In this document: in pieces, positions 1 through 8,497 of the stretch | How the letters are laid out: each line of letters starts with the position of its first letter | Position numbering within the stretch: the stretch's first letter is position 1 | Origin: an uncultured Eubacteriales bacterium | Lineage (GTDB): Bacteria; Bacillota; Clostridia; Christensenellales; Aristaeellaceae | Direction of reading: 5' to 3' | Length of the DNA stretch: 64,000 nt | Assembly (NCBI GenBank): GCA_902761755.1 | Contig: CACWLP010000001.1 | Coordinates: 1-64,000 of the forward strand | The notes under the pieces: model-generated | Databases searched by the model: none | What the model saw: the letters and a program-made list of their open reading frames with translations, nothing else | Told to the model about the DNA's origin: nothing | Translations under genes and position numbers: made by a program

Positions 1-110
1 GCCGCCTCCCGGGGTGGTCTGTTTGTCGTACTCTTTTTCTCCTCTCTTTTTCTGCAAATTTTTGTCTTCAGGGGCTTGACTTTTTATTCGCAGACTTGAA
101 TCATCAAAGC

Positions 111-140
111 AAAAGGGCGGGGGATCTGCTCCCCCTGCCC
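111..140 (-). terminator. Intrinsic terminator after the methyltransferase gene
   Basis: Read on the minus strand, a GC-rich hairpin (GGGC-AGGGGGA pairing with TCCCCC-GCCC, loop about 5 nt) is followed by TTTTGCTTT. It lies about 35 nt past the stop codon of the methyltransferase gene and would end the leftward cluster. I see no gene in positions 1-110. Confidence 0.7.
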
Positions 141-174
141 ATCATACCACAATCAGCGCGGCCTTGCAACTGCG

Positions 175-933
175 TCACCGGGTGCTTTCCCGGGGCTTTA
201 CCGCCGTCACGTGCCACCGGTCGTCCCCCGTCCGGGGCGGGGACAAACGCATCCGGCCGAAGAAGGCGATCTGGCAGAAGCCCGCCTCCTTCAGCAGCTT
301 TCTCAGCTCCGCCCGTCCGTAAGCCCGCTGGGTCTGCGCTTCCTCCAGGCGGTCGTACGCCCCGTCCGGACGCCGGACGAACAGGGAAAGCGCCATTTGT
401 ACGCAGGCGGTCTTCTCCTGCCAGCGGTTGCGCCAGATATAGGAGATTTTCCCGTCGTCGGAAAACAGCGTATTGTTCCCCAGGGTGTTTTTCAGCTTTT
501 CCGGGGTGGATACGTCGAAGATCAGCGCGCCGCCGGGCCGCAGCGCCGCAAACGCCGCGGCGAAAAACTGCTCCGCCCGCTCCGGCGAGGTGAGGTAATT
601 CACCCCGTCGCAGGTGGCGATCACGCAGTCCGCCCGGCGGGGCAGGCGCATTTGACACATGTCCATCCGCACAAAGGGGATATCCAGCCCGTTAGCCCGG
701 GCTTTTTTCATGGCCTCCTCCAGCATGTCGGCAGACAGGTCGATCCCCGTCATGCGGTAGCCCATCCGGGCCAGGGGCACGGTAAGGCTCCCGGTGCCGC
801 AGGCGCACTCGGCGCACCTGGCGCCCTCGGGCACGCCGCAGCGCCGCATCAGCGCCCGGTAATGCCCGGCCCATTGGGCGTAGGGCACCTCCCGCATCAA
901 TTCGTCGTAGACGTGGGCGAACTGGGTATACAT
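175..933 (-). CDS. Class I SAM-dependent methyltransferase
   Basis: A 252-residue soluble protein with a class I (Rossmann) SAM-methyltransferase fold. Motif I is visible as AECACGTGSLTVPLA (residues about 40-54), followed by the acidic end of strand 2 (GIDLSADMLEEA) and a motif-IV-like strand (ADCVIATCDGVNYL). The C-terminal part (ISYIWRNRWQEKTACVQM) resembles the small-molecule methyltransferases found beside sporulation genes in Clostridia. The substrate cannot be read from the sequence. The start ATG has an AGGAAG ribosome site and overlaps the end of the spore-protein gene by 37 nt, so the two are probably translationally coupled. Length is normal for the family and no defects are seen. 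Confidence 0.85.
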   Translation of the reverse strand: MYTQFAHVYDELMREVPYAQWAGHYRALMRRCGVPEGARCAECACGTGSLTVPLARMGYRMTGIDLSADMLEEAMKKARANGLDIPFVRMDMCQMRLPRRADCVIATCDGVNYLTSPERAEQFFAAAFAALRPGGALIFDVSTPEKLKNTLGNNTLFSDDGKISYIWRNRWQEKTACVQMALSLFVRRPDGAYDRLEEAQTQRAYGRAELRKLLKEAGFCQIAFFGRMRLSPPRTGDDRWHVTAVKPRESTR

Positions 934-1097
934 GCTTCTTCCTTCCGGCGCCGCTTCCGGGCGCCCACCACTCCGCCGATGCGCCCGCTTTCCGCAGTGC
1001 TGAGCCCCGCCCAGCCCACGCTTTCCAGCCTGGGCAGCAAGCCCAGGTCCCGGGCCACCTCGTATTTCAGCCGTTCTTCCTTGGTCAGCGTCCGCAT
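897..1097 (-). CDS. Small acid-soluble spore protein, alpha/beta type
   Basis: A 66-residue protein. The core LKYEVARDLGLL...VGWAGLSTAESGRIGG matches the two conserved blocks of alpha/beta-type SASPs, which coat and protect DNA in dormant spores; the E-S/T-G-R-I-G-G stretch is close to the GPR protease recognition and DNA-contact regions. I chose the inner ATG at 1097 because a GGAGGGGG ribosome site lies 8 nt upstream; the open frame continues to an ATG at 1145 with no such site. The C-terminal tail (CIPSSPTSTTN) is atypical and overlaps the next gene, which may explain its composition. It implies that the organism forms, or recently formed, endospores. Confidence 0.82.
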   Translation of the reverse strand: MRTLTKEERLKYEVARDLGLLPRLESVGWAGLSTAESGRIGGVVGARKRRRKEEACIPSSPTSTTN

Positions 1098-1141
1098 CCC
1101 ATCGCCCCCTCCGGTTTCAAGGATGCCCCGCCGTCGCGTCT

Positions 1142-2209
1142 TCATTCGCTCCGGGTTTCTTCCGCAGTTTCGTCCTCGTCGTCGTCTTCATCCGGCTCGG
1201 CCAGGCCGCGGTTCACCTTCACCCCCGCCAGCCTGGGATTGATGAACCGGTCGAACACCGCGTTGGTGTAGCTGGCCATCACGAACCGGGACAGGGCGTA
1301 CCCCAGCAGGGCATAATAGATCCCCAGGATCAGCGGCGAAATGGCGATGCCCGTGAATTCAAACAGCGCCCCGGCGATCACCGCCGGCACCAGCAGCACC
1401 AGGCGGATCCCCGCGGTCTGGGGCAGGCGGCCCAGGGCCAGGATCAGGCTGTTTTTGATCAGCTGCCCGAAGGTCACCTTATACGTCACCAGCATGGGGT
1501 ACATGAACGTGGCCGCCATGGCCCACACCGCCCCCAGGATCACCATCATCATCTGGGGCACCACGAACAGCAGCCCGCCGGTCTCCGCCTGCTTTCCGTA
1601 AAAATCATAGCCGACATAGAGAATGAAAGGCAGCGCGCCGGTGATGGCCGACACCCCCAGGGCCTGCTTCCAGTTGCCCTTCACCGCGTCCTTGAAATCG
1701 GCCCACATGAAAGCGTGCTCGTCCCGGGCCCAGTTCCGCGTGACGTAGGCAAGGCCCGCCTTCACCGGGCCGGTGATGGCGATGCAGGGGATCATCCACT
1801 GCAGCATCCAGAAGAAAATGGCTTCCCGGTTCTCCTGCTCAAATTTGATCAGCGCCGCCGCCTGGGACTGGGTATCGTCCCCGGCTCCGTAATCCTTCTT
1901 CAGATTCGCAGCCACCTTCGCGGCGCTTTCTTCGGTAAACTGCTCCGTCGTCGAGCCGTATGCCAGATAATTGCCGTAATTGACGTAGATCGTCCGCATA
2001 TCCACAAACATGCTGAACGCCCGGCCCACCACGATCATCAGCGGGATCCACACCACGATGGCCATCAGGTTCAGGCGCATCAGGCCGGAAAAGCGCACCC
2101 GCAGCATTTCCCAGAACAGCTGCCGGCGATTCCGGGGCAGATCCTCCTTCTTGTAATCCCCTTTGCCGCTTTTCCCGTAATAATAATTGTTCATCATTCT
2201 GCCAAACAT
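1142..2209 (-). CDS. DUF624/YesL-like multi-pass membrane protein
   Basis: About 355 residues with five to six hydrophobic segments (near residues 40-60, 125-150, 185-205, 210-240, 265-290 and 290-310). The stretch ITGPVKAGLAYVTRNWARDEHAFMWADF resembles the conserved first block of DUF624/YesL proteins, which often accompany carbohydrate ABC transporters in Firmicutes and have no established biochemical role. An unusual insert of about 70 hydrophilic residues sits between TM1 and TM2, and the tail is strongly acidic (EPDEDDDEDETAEE). I use the ATG at 2209, preceded by GGGGG with 7-nt spacing, rather than the upstream ATG at 2239. The DUF624 assignment is by resemblance only. Confidence 0.65.
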   Translation of the reverse strand: MFGRMMNNYYYGKSGKGDYKKEDLPRNRRQLFWEMLRVRFSGLMRLNLMAIVVWIPLMIVVGRAFSMFVDMRTIYVNYGNYLAYGSTTEQFTEESAAKVAANLKKDYGAGDDTQSQAAALIKFEQENREAIFFWMLQWMIPCIAITGPVKAGLAYVTRNWARDEHAFMWADFKDAVKGNWKQALGVSAITGALPFILYVGYDFYGKQAETGGLLFVVPQMMMVILGAVWAMAATFMYPMLVTYKVTFGQLIKNSLILALGRLPQTAGIRLVLLVPAVIAGALFEFTGIAISPLILGIYYALLGYALSRFVMASYTNAVFDRFINPRLAGVKVNRGLAEPDEDDDEDETAEETRSE

Positions 2210-2245
2210 GCCAAATCCCCCGATCCTGTATGGAATCACGCCTGT

Positions 2246-2274
2246 ATTATAGCATACCGCCGCTCAGTTGAAAA
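2246..2274 (-). promoter_or_regulatory. Sigma-A-like promoter for the DUF624/SASP/methyltransferase cluster
   Basis: On the minus strand a TTTTCA -35 element (2269-2274) is separated by 17 bp from a perfect TATAAT -10 element (2246-2251), about 37 nt upstream of the DUF624 start. It lies between the histidine kinase stop and this gene, so the left cluster can be transcribed independently of the two-component system. Confidence 0.65.
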
Positions 2275-2282
2275 CACCCGCC

Positions 2283-3998
2283 TCAGCCCCCGAAGGGGAT
2301 CACGAAGGAAAATTCGCTGCCCTCTCCCGGCGCGCTGCGCAGATGGATGGTCACGTTCATTTTGCGCAGGATCTCCCGGGCGATGGAAAGGCCCAGGCCG
2401 CTGCCCTTTCCGCTGTGGCTGCGCTCCGCCTGGTGGAAGCGTTCGAAGGCCAGGCGACAGGTTTCCGCATCCATGCCGATGCCGTTGTCCCTTACGAAAA
2501 AGCGCACCCCCGCCGCCGTATCCTCCGCCCCCAGGGTCACGCAGCCTCCCGCCGGGGTATATTTTCTGGCGTTGTCCAGAAAAATGGTGAGCACCTGGGC
2601 CAGCCGGTCCTCGTTGGACAGGACGCAGGGCAGCGCCCCCTCGGGCAGGGCCAGGGAAAACTGCAGCTCCGCCTGCTCGAACAGGCGCCGGTCCCGCCCG
2701 TGGATCTCCTCCAGCAGCTCCCGGGGGTCCACCCGTTCCGTTTCAAAGGCCGCGGGGTTGGCCTGGAGGGAGCTGAGCTCCAGCAGATCGTTCACCAGCC
2801 GGGACAGGCGGGTGGATTCCTCCGCGATGATGCTGTAATAGCGTTCCCGGTCCTTTTCCTCCGTCACCATGCCGTCACGCAGCCCTTCCGCCAGGCCCCG
2901 GATGGAGGAAAGGGGCGTGCGCAGCTCGTGGGAAATATTGGCCACGTAATCCCGGCGGGTGCGCTCCAGGTGCTCCTCCTCCGTCACGTCCCGGATCAAG
3001 GCCACGGTGCCGCGGCTTTCCTTGCCTTCCTCCCGGGGCAGGCGGGATACCGCGCAGTGCAGCACTCTGCCGCCGTCCGGGAACCGCCGGAACCACTGCT
3101 CCTCCCGGCTGTCCTCCCGCAGCGCCGCCATCACCATGCGGTAGCTTTCCGTTTCCCCGTTCCCCAGCAGCCGCCAGGCCGCCGCGTTTTCGTGCAGGAT
3201 GTTGCCGTCGCCGTCGATGGCCAGGATGCCCTCCTGCAGGCCCTCCAGGATCAGCGCCATGGTTTCCTTTTCATATTTCAGATCGCCCATGGCCCGGGCG
3301 ATGGAAAGGCTCATTTCGTTGAGGGCCGCCGCGATCTCCCGGATATCCTTGCCTGGCAGATTTTCAGGCACCGCCGCCCTTTCGCCCCGGGCCACCTGGG
3401 TGGCCATCTGCCGGATGAGGGCGGAGGGCCGGGTGGCCTGCTGGGCCAGCAGGGTGTTGAGCAGAAGCACCAGCGCCGCGGCCAGCAGCATGGAAATGAA
3501 CAGCCGGTTGCGGAAGGACATCGCCGCGCTGTCGAACGCCCGCAGGGTCCGGCCCGCCGCCGCATACCCCCAGGGCGTCCTTTCCGCCTTCACCAGAATC
3601 GTCACGTCGTCCTTTTTCGCCCGGACCGAATCTCCGCCCTCCGGCGGCAGCTCCTCCAGCATCCGCGTCACCGCGTCCGCCGTGAAGTAGTCCTCCGCCC
3701 CCTCCGTGCAGGCCAGCGTCCGGCGCTCCGAATCCGTCAGCAGGTAAAAGCCGTTGTCCACCGAAAGCGGCGGATTCACCATCGCGCTCAGATCCTCCCG
3801 CCCCACGTCCCCCCGGGCGTACCTTTCCAGGATCGTTTTCTCCTCCTCCAGGGCGCCGTCCAGGCTGCTCAGGTGGGCCTTGGCATAAATGTCCCCGAAA
3901 AAATAGCTGCTCAGCGCGAAAAACACCACGCTGATGCCCAGGATCGTCCAGAACATCAGCCACAGCACCCGGGAAAGGGCGGATGAGGATTTATACAT
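2283..3998 (-). CDS. Sensor histidine kinase, PhoR/WalK type
   Basis: A 571-residue membrane kinase. Order: TM1 (about 10-32), extracytoplasmic sensor (about 33-163), TM2 (about 165-187), HAMP (about 188-240), PAS (about 245-340, GILAIDGDGNILHENAAAWRLL), HisKA with phospho-acceptor His357 in NISHELRTPLSS, then HATPase_c with an N box (FLDNARKYT), G1 (VRDNGIGMD) and G2 (KGSGLGLSIA). Its start overlaps the stop of the upstream response-regulator gene by 8 nt, so the two are a translationally coupled pair. Architecture and length match PhoR-like kinases, but the stimulus cannot be inferred. No nearby pst/phoU genes support a phosphate role. Confidence 0.95.
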   Translation of the reverse strand: MYKSSSALSRVLWLMFWTILGISVVFFALSSYFFGDIYAKAHLSSLDGALEEEKTILERYARGDVGREDLSAMVNPPLSVDNGFYLLTDSERRTLACTEGAEDYFTADAVTRMLEELPPEGGDSVRAKKDDVTILVKAERTPWGYAAAGRTLRAFDSAAMSFRNRLFISMLLAAALVLLLNTLLAQQATRPSALIRQMATQVARGERAAVPENLPGKDIREIAAALNEMSLSIARAMGDLKYEKETMALILEGLQEGILAIDGDGNILHENAAAWRLLGNGETESYRMVMAALREDSREEQWFRRFPDGGRVLHCAVSRLPREEGKESRGTVALIRDVTEEEHLERTRRDYVANISHELRTPLSSIRGLAEGLRDGMVTEEKDRERYYSIIAEESTRLSRLVNDLLELSSLQANPAAFETERVDPRELLEEIHGRDRRLFEQAELQFSLALPEGALPCVLSNEDRLAQVLTIFLDNARKYTPAGGCVTLGAEDTAAGVRFFVRDNGIGMDAETCRLAFERFHQAERSHSGKGSGLGLSIAREILRKMNVTIHLRSAPGEGSEFSFVIPFGG

Positions 3999-4689
3999 CT
4001 TCCGTTACCTCGGCCTTGTAGCCCACGCCGTACACCGCCCTGATCTGGATGGAGGTGCCCTCCGGCAGCTTCCGGCGGATGCGCTTGATGCTGGTGTCCA
4101 CCACCCGGGGATCGCCGCTGAAATCAAAGCCCCAGATGTTGTCCAGCAGCTGCTCCCGGGAAAACACCTGCCGGGGATGCCCCGCCATCAGGTGCAGAAT
4201 CTCCACTTCCTTGGGGGACAGGAGCACCATCTCCCCCGCCACCCGCACTTCATAGCATTTCAGATCGATTTCCGTATTCCCCACGGTCAGCTTCCCCTGG
4301 TCGGGGGAGGCGAGCATCTGGTTCATCCGGCGGAAGATCACCTGGATGCGGGATACGATCTCCCGGGGAGAAAAGGGCTTCACGATGTAATCGTCCGCCC
4401 CCAGGGCGAAGCCCAGCAGCTTGTCCACCTCTTCGCCCTTGGCGGTGAGCATGATCACCGGCACCATCGAAACCGCCCGGATATCGGCGCACACCTGGGT
4501 GCCCGAGCGCCCCGGCATCATGATATCCAGGATCACCAGATCCGGCCGCATGCGCTGGAACGCCTCCATCACGTCGTCTCCCCGGAACACGGAATACACC
4601 TCGTAGTCCTCCCGGGTGAGGTAGATGCGCAGGGACTCGTGAATGCCGATTTCGTCGTCCGCGATGAGGATCAGTTTCTTTTTGTTCAT
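3991..4689 (-). CDS. OmpR/PhoB-family response regulator
   Basis: A 232-residue regulator with an N-terminal receiver (acidic pair D11/D12, phospho-acceptor D55 in LVILDIMMP, Lys near 105 in IVKPFSPRE) and a C-terminal winged-helix DNA-binding domain (SPKEVEILHLMAGHPRQVFSR... and the recognition region VVDTSIKRIRRKL). It is the partner of the adjacent histidine kinase. The ATG at 4689 follows a GGAGGAGAGG ribosome site; an upstream in-frame ATG at 4713 lies inside the -10 region and is unlikely to be used. The regulon is unknown, but the divergently transcribed DUF1846 gene shares the intergenic region. Confidence 0.94.
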   Translation of the reverse strand: MNKKKLILIADDEIGIHESLRIYLTREDYEVYSVFRGDDVMEAFQRMRPDLVILDIMMPGRSGTQVCADIRAVSMVPVIMLTAKGEEVDKLLGFALGADDYIVKPFSPREIVSRIQVIFRRMNQMLASPDQGKLTVGNTEIDLKCYEVRVAGEMVLLSPKEVEILHLMAGHPRQVFSREQLLDNIWGFDFSGDPRVVDTSIKRIRRKLPEGTSIQIRAVYGVGYKAEVTEDV

Positions 4690-4714
4690 GGCCGCCTCTC
4701 CTCCGTTCCGCATA

Positions 4715-4744
4715 ATTATACCACGGCATGCGCCCGCCCCGCAA
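4715..4744 (-). promoter_or_regulatory. Promoter of the two-component operon
   Basis: Minus strand: TTGCGG (4739-4744), 18-bp spacer, TATAAT (4715-4720). The -10 is perfect and the -35 keeps the TTG. The start point would fall just upstream of the response-regulator ribosome site. Confidence 0.65.
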
Positions 4745-4803
4745 GTATTGACACGAAGCCGCCCTTTTCGCCGCGTTTGAACAATTTTCGATCAATCCGG
4801 CGC

Positions 4804-4832
4804 TTGTTTCGGGCCGCGGAACATGCTATAAT
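4804..4832 (+). promoter_or_regulatory. Promoter of the DUF1846 gene
   Basis: TTGTTT (4804-4809), 17-bp spacer, perfect TATAAT (4827-4832), ending about 45 nt before the chosen start codon. It is divergent from the two-component promoter, about 60 bp away. Confidence 0.75.
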
Positions 4833-4876
4833 CCTTTTTGTGTGTGATTTTTTTGTACCTGGGGGGGATGAAGGGC

Positions 4877-6358
4877 ATGAAAATCGGGTTTGACCACGAC
4901 AAATACACCGCCATGCAGTCGGAGCACATCCGCCAGCGCATCGCCCAGTTCGGGGGCAAGCTGTACCTGGAGCTGGGAGGCAAGCTGTTTGACGATTACC
5001 ACGCTTCCCGGGTGCTGCCGGGCTTCCGGCCGGACAGCAAGGTCAGCATGCTGCTGAACCTGAAGGACCAGGCGGAGCTGGTGATCGCCATCAACGCCGA
5101 CGACATCGAAAAGAGCAAGGTCCGGGGCGATCTGGGCATCACCTACGACGCGGACGTGCTGCGGCTCATCGACGCTTTCCGCTCCATCGGGCTGTACGTG
5201 GGCAGCGTGGTCATGACCAAATGGCAGGAGCAGCACAACGCCGTGCGCTTCAAAAAACGCCTGGAATCCCTGGGCATCCGGGTATACCGCCATTACCCCA
5301 TCGAGGGCTATCCCTACAGCGTGAAGCTCATCGTTAGCGACGAGGGCTTCGGCCGCAACGAATACATCGAAACCACCCGTCCCCTGGTGCTGGTCACCGC
5401 TCCCGGCCCCGGCAGCGGCAAAATGGCCACCTGCCTCAGCCAGCTGTATCAGGACCGGGCCCGGGGCATCCAGGCCGGCTACGCCAAATTTGAAACCTTC
5501 CCCATCTGGAACCTGCCCCTCAAGCACCCCGTCAACGTGGCCTACGAAGCCGCCACCGCCGACCTGGACGACGTGAACATGATCGACCCGTTCCACCTGG
5601 AGGCGTACGGGGTCACCACCGTGAATTACAACCGGGACATCGAGATCTTCCCCGTCCTCAACGCGCTGTTTGAATACATCTACGGCCAGTCCCCCTATAA
5701 ATCCCCCACGGACATGGGCGTCAACATGGCCGGGAACTGCATCATCGACGACGCGGTGTGCCGGCAGGCCGCCAGCCAGGAGATCATTCGCCGCTATTAC
5801 GCCGCCCGGTGCCTGGTGCGCCAGGGCCACGCGGAAATCAGCGAAGTGGAAAAGCTGGAGCTGCTGCTGCAGAAAATGAATCTGTCCGACGACGACCGCC
5901 CCGTGGTGGGCGCAGCCCGGGCCCGGGCTGCGGAAACCGGCGCCCCCGCGCTGGCCCTCGAGCTGCCCGACGGCCGCATCGTCACCGGCAAGACCACCAA
6001 CCTGCTGGGCCCCTCCGCCGCGCTGCTGCTCAACGCCCTGAAGGCCCTGGGGGGCATTGATAAAGCCCACAAGCTGATCTCCCCCTCCGTGATCGAGCCG
6101 ATCCAGACCCTGAAATGCCAGTATCTGGGCAATCACAACCCCCGGCTGCATTCGGACGAGATCCTGCTGGCCCTGTCTATCTGCGCCGCCACGGACGAAT
6201 CCGCGGCCCAGGCCACGGCCCAGCTGCAGAAGCTGGCGGGGTGCGAGGCCCATTCCACGGTGATCCTGGCCCCGGTGGACGAGAACATTTTCCGCCGCCT
6301 GCGGGTGAACATCACCTGCGATCCCCAGTATCAGACCCATAAGCTGTATCATCCCTGA
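4877..6358 (+). CDS. DUF1846 (UPF0371) family protein
   Basis: About 493 residues beginning MKIGFDHDKYTAMQSEHI, the characteristic N-terminus of DUF1846/UPF0371 proteins, and colinear with that family to the end (ARVLPGFRPDSKVSMLL, LVTAPGPGSGKMATCLSQ, MNMAGNCIIDDAVC-like region). The central GPGSGKMATCLSQLY stretch resembles a nucleotide-binding loop. The family has solved structures but no firmly established reaction. I prefer the ATG at 4877, about 9 nt after a G7 ribosome site; an ATG at 4868 in the same frame is possible. It is a monocistronic gene with its own promoter and no obvious strong terminator. Confidence 0.9.
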   Translation: MKIGFDHDKYTAMQSEHIRQRIAQFGGKLYLELGGKLFDDYHASRVLPGFRPDSKVSMLLNLKDQAELVIAINADDIEKSKVRGDLGITYDADVLRLIDAFRSIGLYVGSVVMTKWQEQHNAVRFKKRLESLGIRVYRHYPIEGYPYSVKLIVSDEGFGRNEYIETTRPLVLVTAPGPGSGKMATCLSQLYQDRARGIQAGYAKFETFPIWNLPLKHPVNVAYEAATADLDDVNMIDPFHLEAYGVTTVNYNRDIEIFPVLNALFEYIYGQSPYKSPTDMGVNMAGNCIIDDAVCRQAASQEIIRRYYAARCLVRQGHAEISEVEKLELLLQKMNLSDDDRPVVGAARARAAETGAPALALELPDGRIVTGKTTNLLGPSAALLLNALKALGGIDKAHKLISPSVIEPIQTLKCQYLGNHNPRLHSDEILLALSICAATDESAAQATAQLQKLAGCEAHSTVILAPVDENIFRRLRVNITCDPQYQTHKLYHP

Positions 6359-6438
6359 CTCCGAAGCGGCGGAGCGCTCCTGCGCGCCCCGCCCTTCTGC
6401 TTTTCCCGGCATACCGGCCCGTCGGCCGGAAAAAAAGA

Positions 6439-6467
6439 TTGTCATACAGTATCTGTTATGGTATAAT
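6439..6467 (+). promoter_or_regulatory. Promoter of the receiver-like/SPFH unit
   Basis: TTGTCA (6439-6444), 17-bp spacer, TATAAT (6462-6467), close to the sigma-A consensus, about 57 nt upstream of the TTG start of the receiver-like gene. It probably also serves the SPFH gene 15 nt downstream of that gene. Confidence 0.8.
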
Positions 6468-6523
6468 TACAAAGCACGCACAGCGGGCAGACGCTGACTG
6501 AACAGGTATGGAGGCGAGGCAAT

Positions 6524-7342
6524 TTGTACAAACTGCTGCTTGTCACGGACCGGACGGACATCCAGGCCATGTTCCGGGATAAGATCAACTGGGCCCGGCT
6601 GGATTGCCGCGCGCCCTATTTCGCCTACGGCCCCCAGGAGGCCATCGACCTGCTGAATTCGAAAGCCATCGACGCCGTGGGCTACCGCCTGGAAAAGCAG
6701 GACGCTTTCCCCCTGACCAAGTTCCTGCGTTACGGCCGGCCCAGCCTGCCCATCTTCGAGGTCAACGACGACCCCCAGAAGCAGATGGTGGCCCTGCGGC
6801 AGCTCACCGCCGTGCTCAACCGCCTGCATTCGGATATTTACGACGACTACTACGACGAGGAAGCCATGCTCACCATCCAGCGGGACGAACTGGTGCACCA
6901 GCTGCTGGCCGGGGAACTGACGGACTGGGAAAGCGTGAAGCGGGAAATGAAGCTGATCCGCTCCCACGTGAGCCTGGATCAGCCCTGCGTGCTGTACGAT
7001 ATCGATATGCCCCAGGGCGAGGTATACCTCTCCGAGCATCGGGGCCACGCCCAGCAGCGGCTGGAAAGCGCGCTGCGCAATAATTTCTTCGGCCGCTACG
7101 TGGAGGGCATCTACTACGCCGTGGCGGTGCTCACCCCCCGGCACATCCGCATCGTCTGCATGCCCATGCACGGCCAGGAAAAGGAAACCCCCGAGGCCAT
7201 GGGCAAGCGCACCGACGCCCACATCGCCGAATCCATCCAGCGCATCAAGGAATTCCTGGATCTGGATATGGAAGTCACCCGCTCCGCCTGGATGGAAAGC
7301 CTGCAGGGGCTGCTGGGCGGGCAGGAGCAATCATCTACCTGA
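6524..7342 (+). CDS. Degenerate response-regulator-like protein (YesN-type N-terminus, no HTH)
   Basis: A 272-residue soluble protein with a TTG start, 9 nt after GGAGG. The first 60 residues (LYKLLLVTDRTDIQAMF...INWARL...ALDLLNSKAIDAV-like) are laid out like the receiver of AraC/YesN response regulators. The acidic pair is replaced by T-D and the phospho-acceptor position falls in AVGYRL, so phosphorylation is unlikely. The middle (DELVHQLLAGEL) resembles the linker region of YesN proteins, but the C-terminal AraC helix-turn-helix is absent: the protein ends in a non-DNA-binding-looking tail. It may be a pseudo-receiver or partner protein; its function is unknown. It is followed after 15 nt by the SPFH gene, suggesting a joint envelope-stress role (inference). 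Confidence 0.6.
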   Translation: MYKLLLVTDRTDIQAMFRDKINWARLDCRAPYFAYGPQEAIDLLNSKAIDAVGYRLEKQDAFPLTKFLRYGRPSLPIFEVNDDPQKQMVALRQLTAVLNRLHSDIYDDYYDEEAMLTIQRDELVHQLLAGELTDWESVKREMKLIRSHVSLDQPCVLYDIDMPQGEVYLSEHRGHAQQRLESALRNNFFGRYVEGIYYAVAVLTPRHIRIVCMPMHGQEKETPEAMGKRTDAHIAESIQRIKEFLDLDMEVTRSAWMESLQGLLGGQEQSST

Positions 7343-7357
7343 TAGGAGGATAACGAA

Positions 7358-8353
7358 ATGGGCATTTTTTCCGTGATCTCCGGCCAGTTCATCGACGTCA
7401 TCGAATGGAAGGATTCCTCCCCCAACACCATGGTGTACCGCTATGACCGGGGCGGCAAGGAAATCATGATGGGCGCGCAGCTCACCGTGCGGGAGAGCCA
7501 GGTGGCCATCATGGTCAACGAAGGCCGCATCGCCGACGTGTTCCAGCCCGGCCGGTACGAGCTGTCCACCCAGAACATGCCCGTCATGACGCTGCTGCAG
7601 TCCTGGAAATACGGGTTCAACAGTCCCTTCAAGGCCGAGGTGTATTTCATCAACACCCGGCAGTTCCTGGATCAGAAATGGGGCACCAGCAGCCCCGTAA
7701 TGATGCGGGACAGCGAATTCGGCATGATCCGCCTGCGGGCCCACGGGGCGTACTCCTTCCGGGTGGCCGATCCCAAGGTGTTCCTCAAGGAGGTCTTCGG
7801 CACCGCCGCGTACATGACCACCGAGGGCGTCACCGGGCAGCTCAAGCGCATCCTGGTTTCCGGCTTCTCCGACGCTGTGGCCCAGAGCAAGATCCCCGCG
7901 CTGGATCTGGCCGCCAATTACGACGAGCTGGGCGAGTTCGCCCTCAAGACCCTGGCGCCCCGCATCGAGAGCCTGGGGCTGAAATTGGAATCCTTCGTGA
8001 TCGAAAACATCTCCCTGCCGGACCAGGTGGAGCAGGCCATGGATCAGCACACCTCCATGAACGTGGTGGGCGATCTGCAGCAGTACGCCCAGTACCAGGC
8101 CGCCACCGCCATCCATGACGCCGCCAACAACCAGAACGGCGCGGCCGGCATGGGCGCGGGCATGGGCGCCGGCGCCATGCTGGGCCAGATGATCAGCCAG
8201 GCCTTCCAGCAGGCCCCCGCCGCCGCCCCGCAGGCGCAGCAGGCCGCCCCCGTGGAATACACCGGCGAAACCAAATACTGCTGCGAATGCGGCCAGAAGA
8301 TCCCCCGCAGCGCCAAGTTCTGCCCCGAATGCGGCACCAAACAGCCCCAGTAA
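7358..8353 (+). CDS. SPFH-domain protein with C-terminal zinc ribbon (YdjI-like)
   Basis: A 331-residue protein. Residues about 20-210 form an SPFH/band-7-like domain (VRESQVAIMVNEGRIADVFQPGRYEL; ALKTLAPRIESLGLKLESFVIENISLP) as in Bacillus YdjI and 'virion core protein'-type sequences. A Gly/Ala/Met/Gln-rich linker (about 255-300) leads to a zinc ribbon, C-x2-C-x11-C-x2-C (CCECGQKIPRSAKFCPECG). There is no N-terminal membrane anchor, so the protein probably binds membranes peripherally or through partners. YdjI works with PspA-type proteins at stressed membranes in Bacillus; no pspA is seen here. The ribosome site is AGGAGG, 6-8 nt from the ATG. An intrinsic terminator follows 15 nt after the stop. 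Confidence 0.85.
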   Translation: MGIFSVISGQFIDVIEWKDSSPNTMVYRYDRGGKEIMMGAQLTVRESQVAIMVNEGRIADVFQPGRYELSTQNMPVMTLLQSWKYGFNSPFKAEVYFINTRQFLDQKWGTSSPVMMRDSEFGMIRLRAHGAYSFRVADPKVFLKEVFGTAAYMTTEGVTGQLKRILVSGFSDAVAQSKIPALDLAANYDELGEFALKTLAPRIESLGLKLESFVIENISLPDQVEQAMDQHTSMNVVGDLQQYAQYQAATAIHDAANNQNGAAGMGAGMGAGAMLGQMISQAFQQAPAAAPQAQQAAPVEYTGETKYCCECGQKIPRSAKFCPECGTKQPQ

Positions 8354-8368
8354 CCAAAAGTATCTCCG

Positions 8369-8395
8369 CCCGTTCCAAAACGGAACGGGTTTTTT
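8369..8395 (+). terminator. Intrinsic terminator after the SPFH gene
   Basis: An 8-bp perfect stem CCCGTTCC/GGAACGGG (8369-8376 and 8382-8389) with a 5-nt loop is followed by TTTTTT. It separates the SPFH unit from mscL. Confidence 0.92.
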
Positions 8396-8426
8396 CTGTT
8401 CTTCGGCGATTTATTCTGTTAAAGTA

Positions 8427-8455
8427 TTGCCCCGTTCCCCCAGATGTGGTATAAT
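8427..8455 (+). promoter_or_regulatory. Promoter of mscL
   Basis: TTGCCC (8427-8432), 17-bp spacer, perfect TATAAT (8450-8455), 42 nt before the mscL ATG. Confidence 0.8.
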
Positions 8456-8497
8456 AGGCCCGGTGTGAAACCACAATAACGAAAGGGATGACAAATC

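Noticed and set aside
4826-6445. 539-residue open frame antisense to the DUF1846 gene
   Set aside because: A GC-rich shadow frame: low-complexity His/Gly/Gln composition, no domain, while the plus strand is a clear family member.
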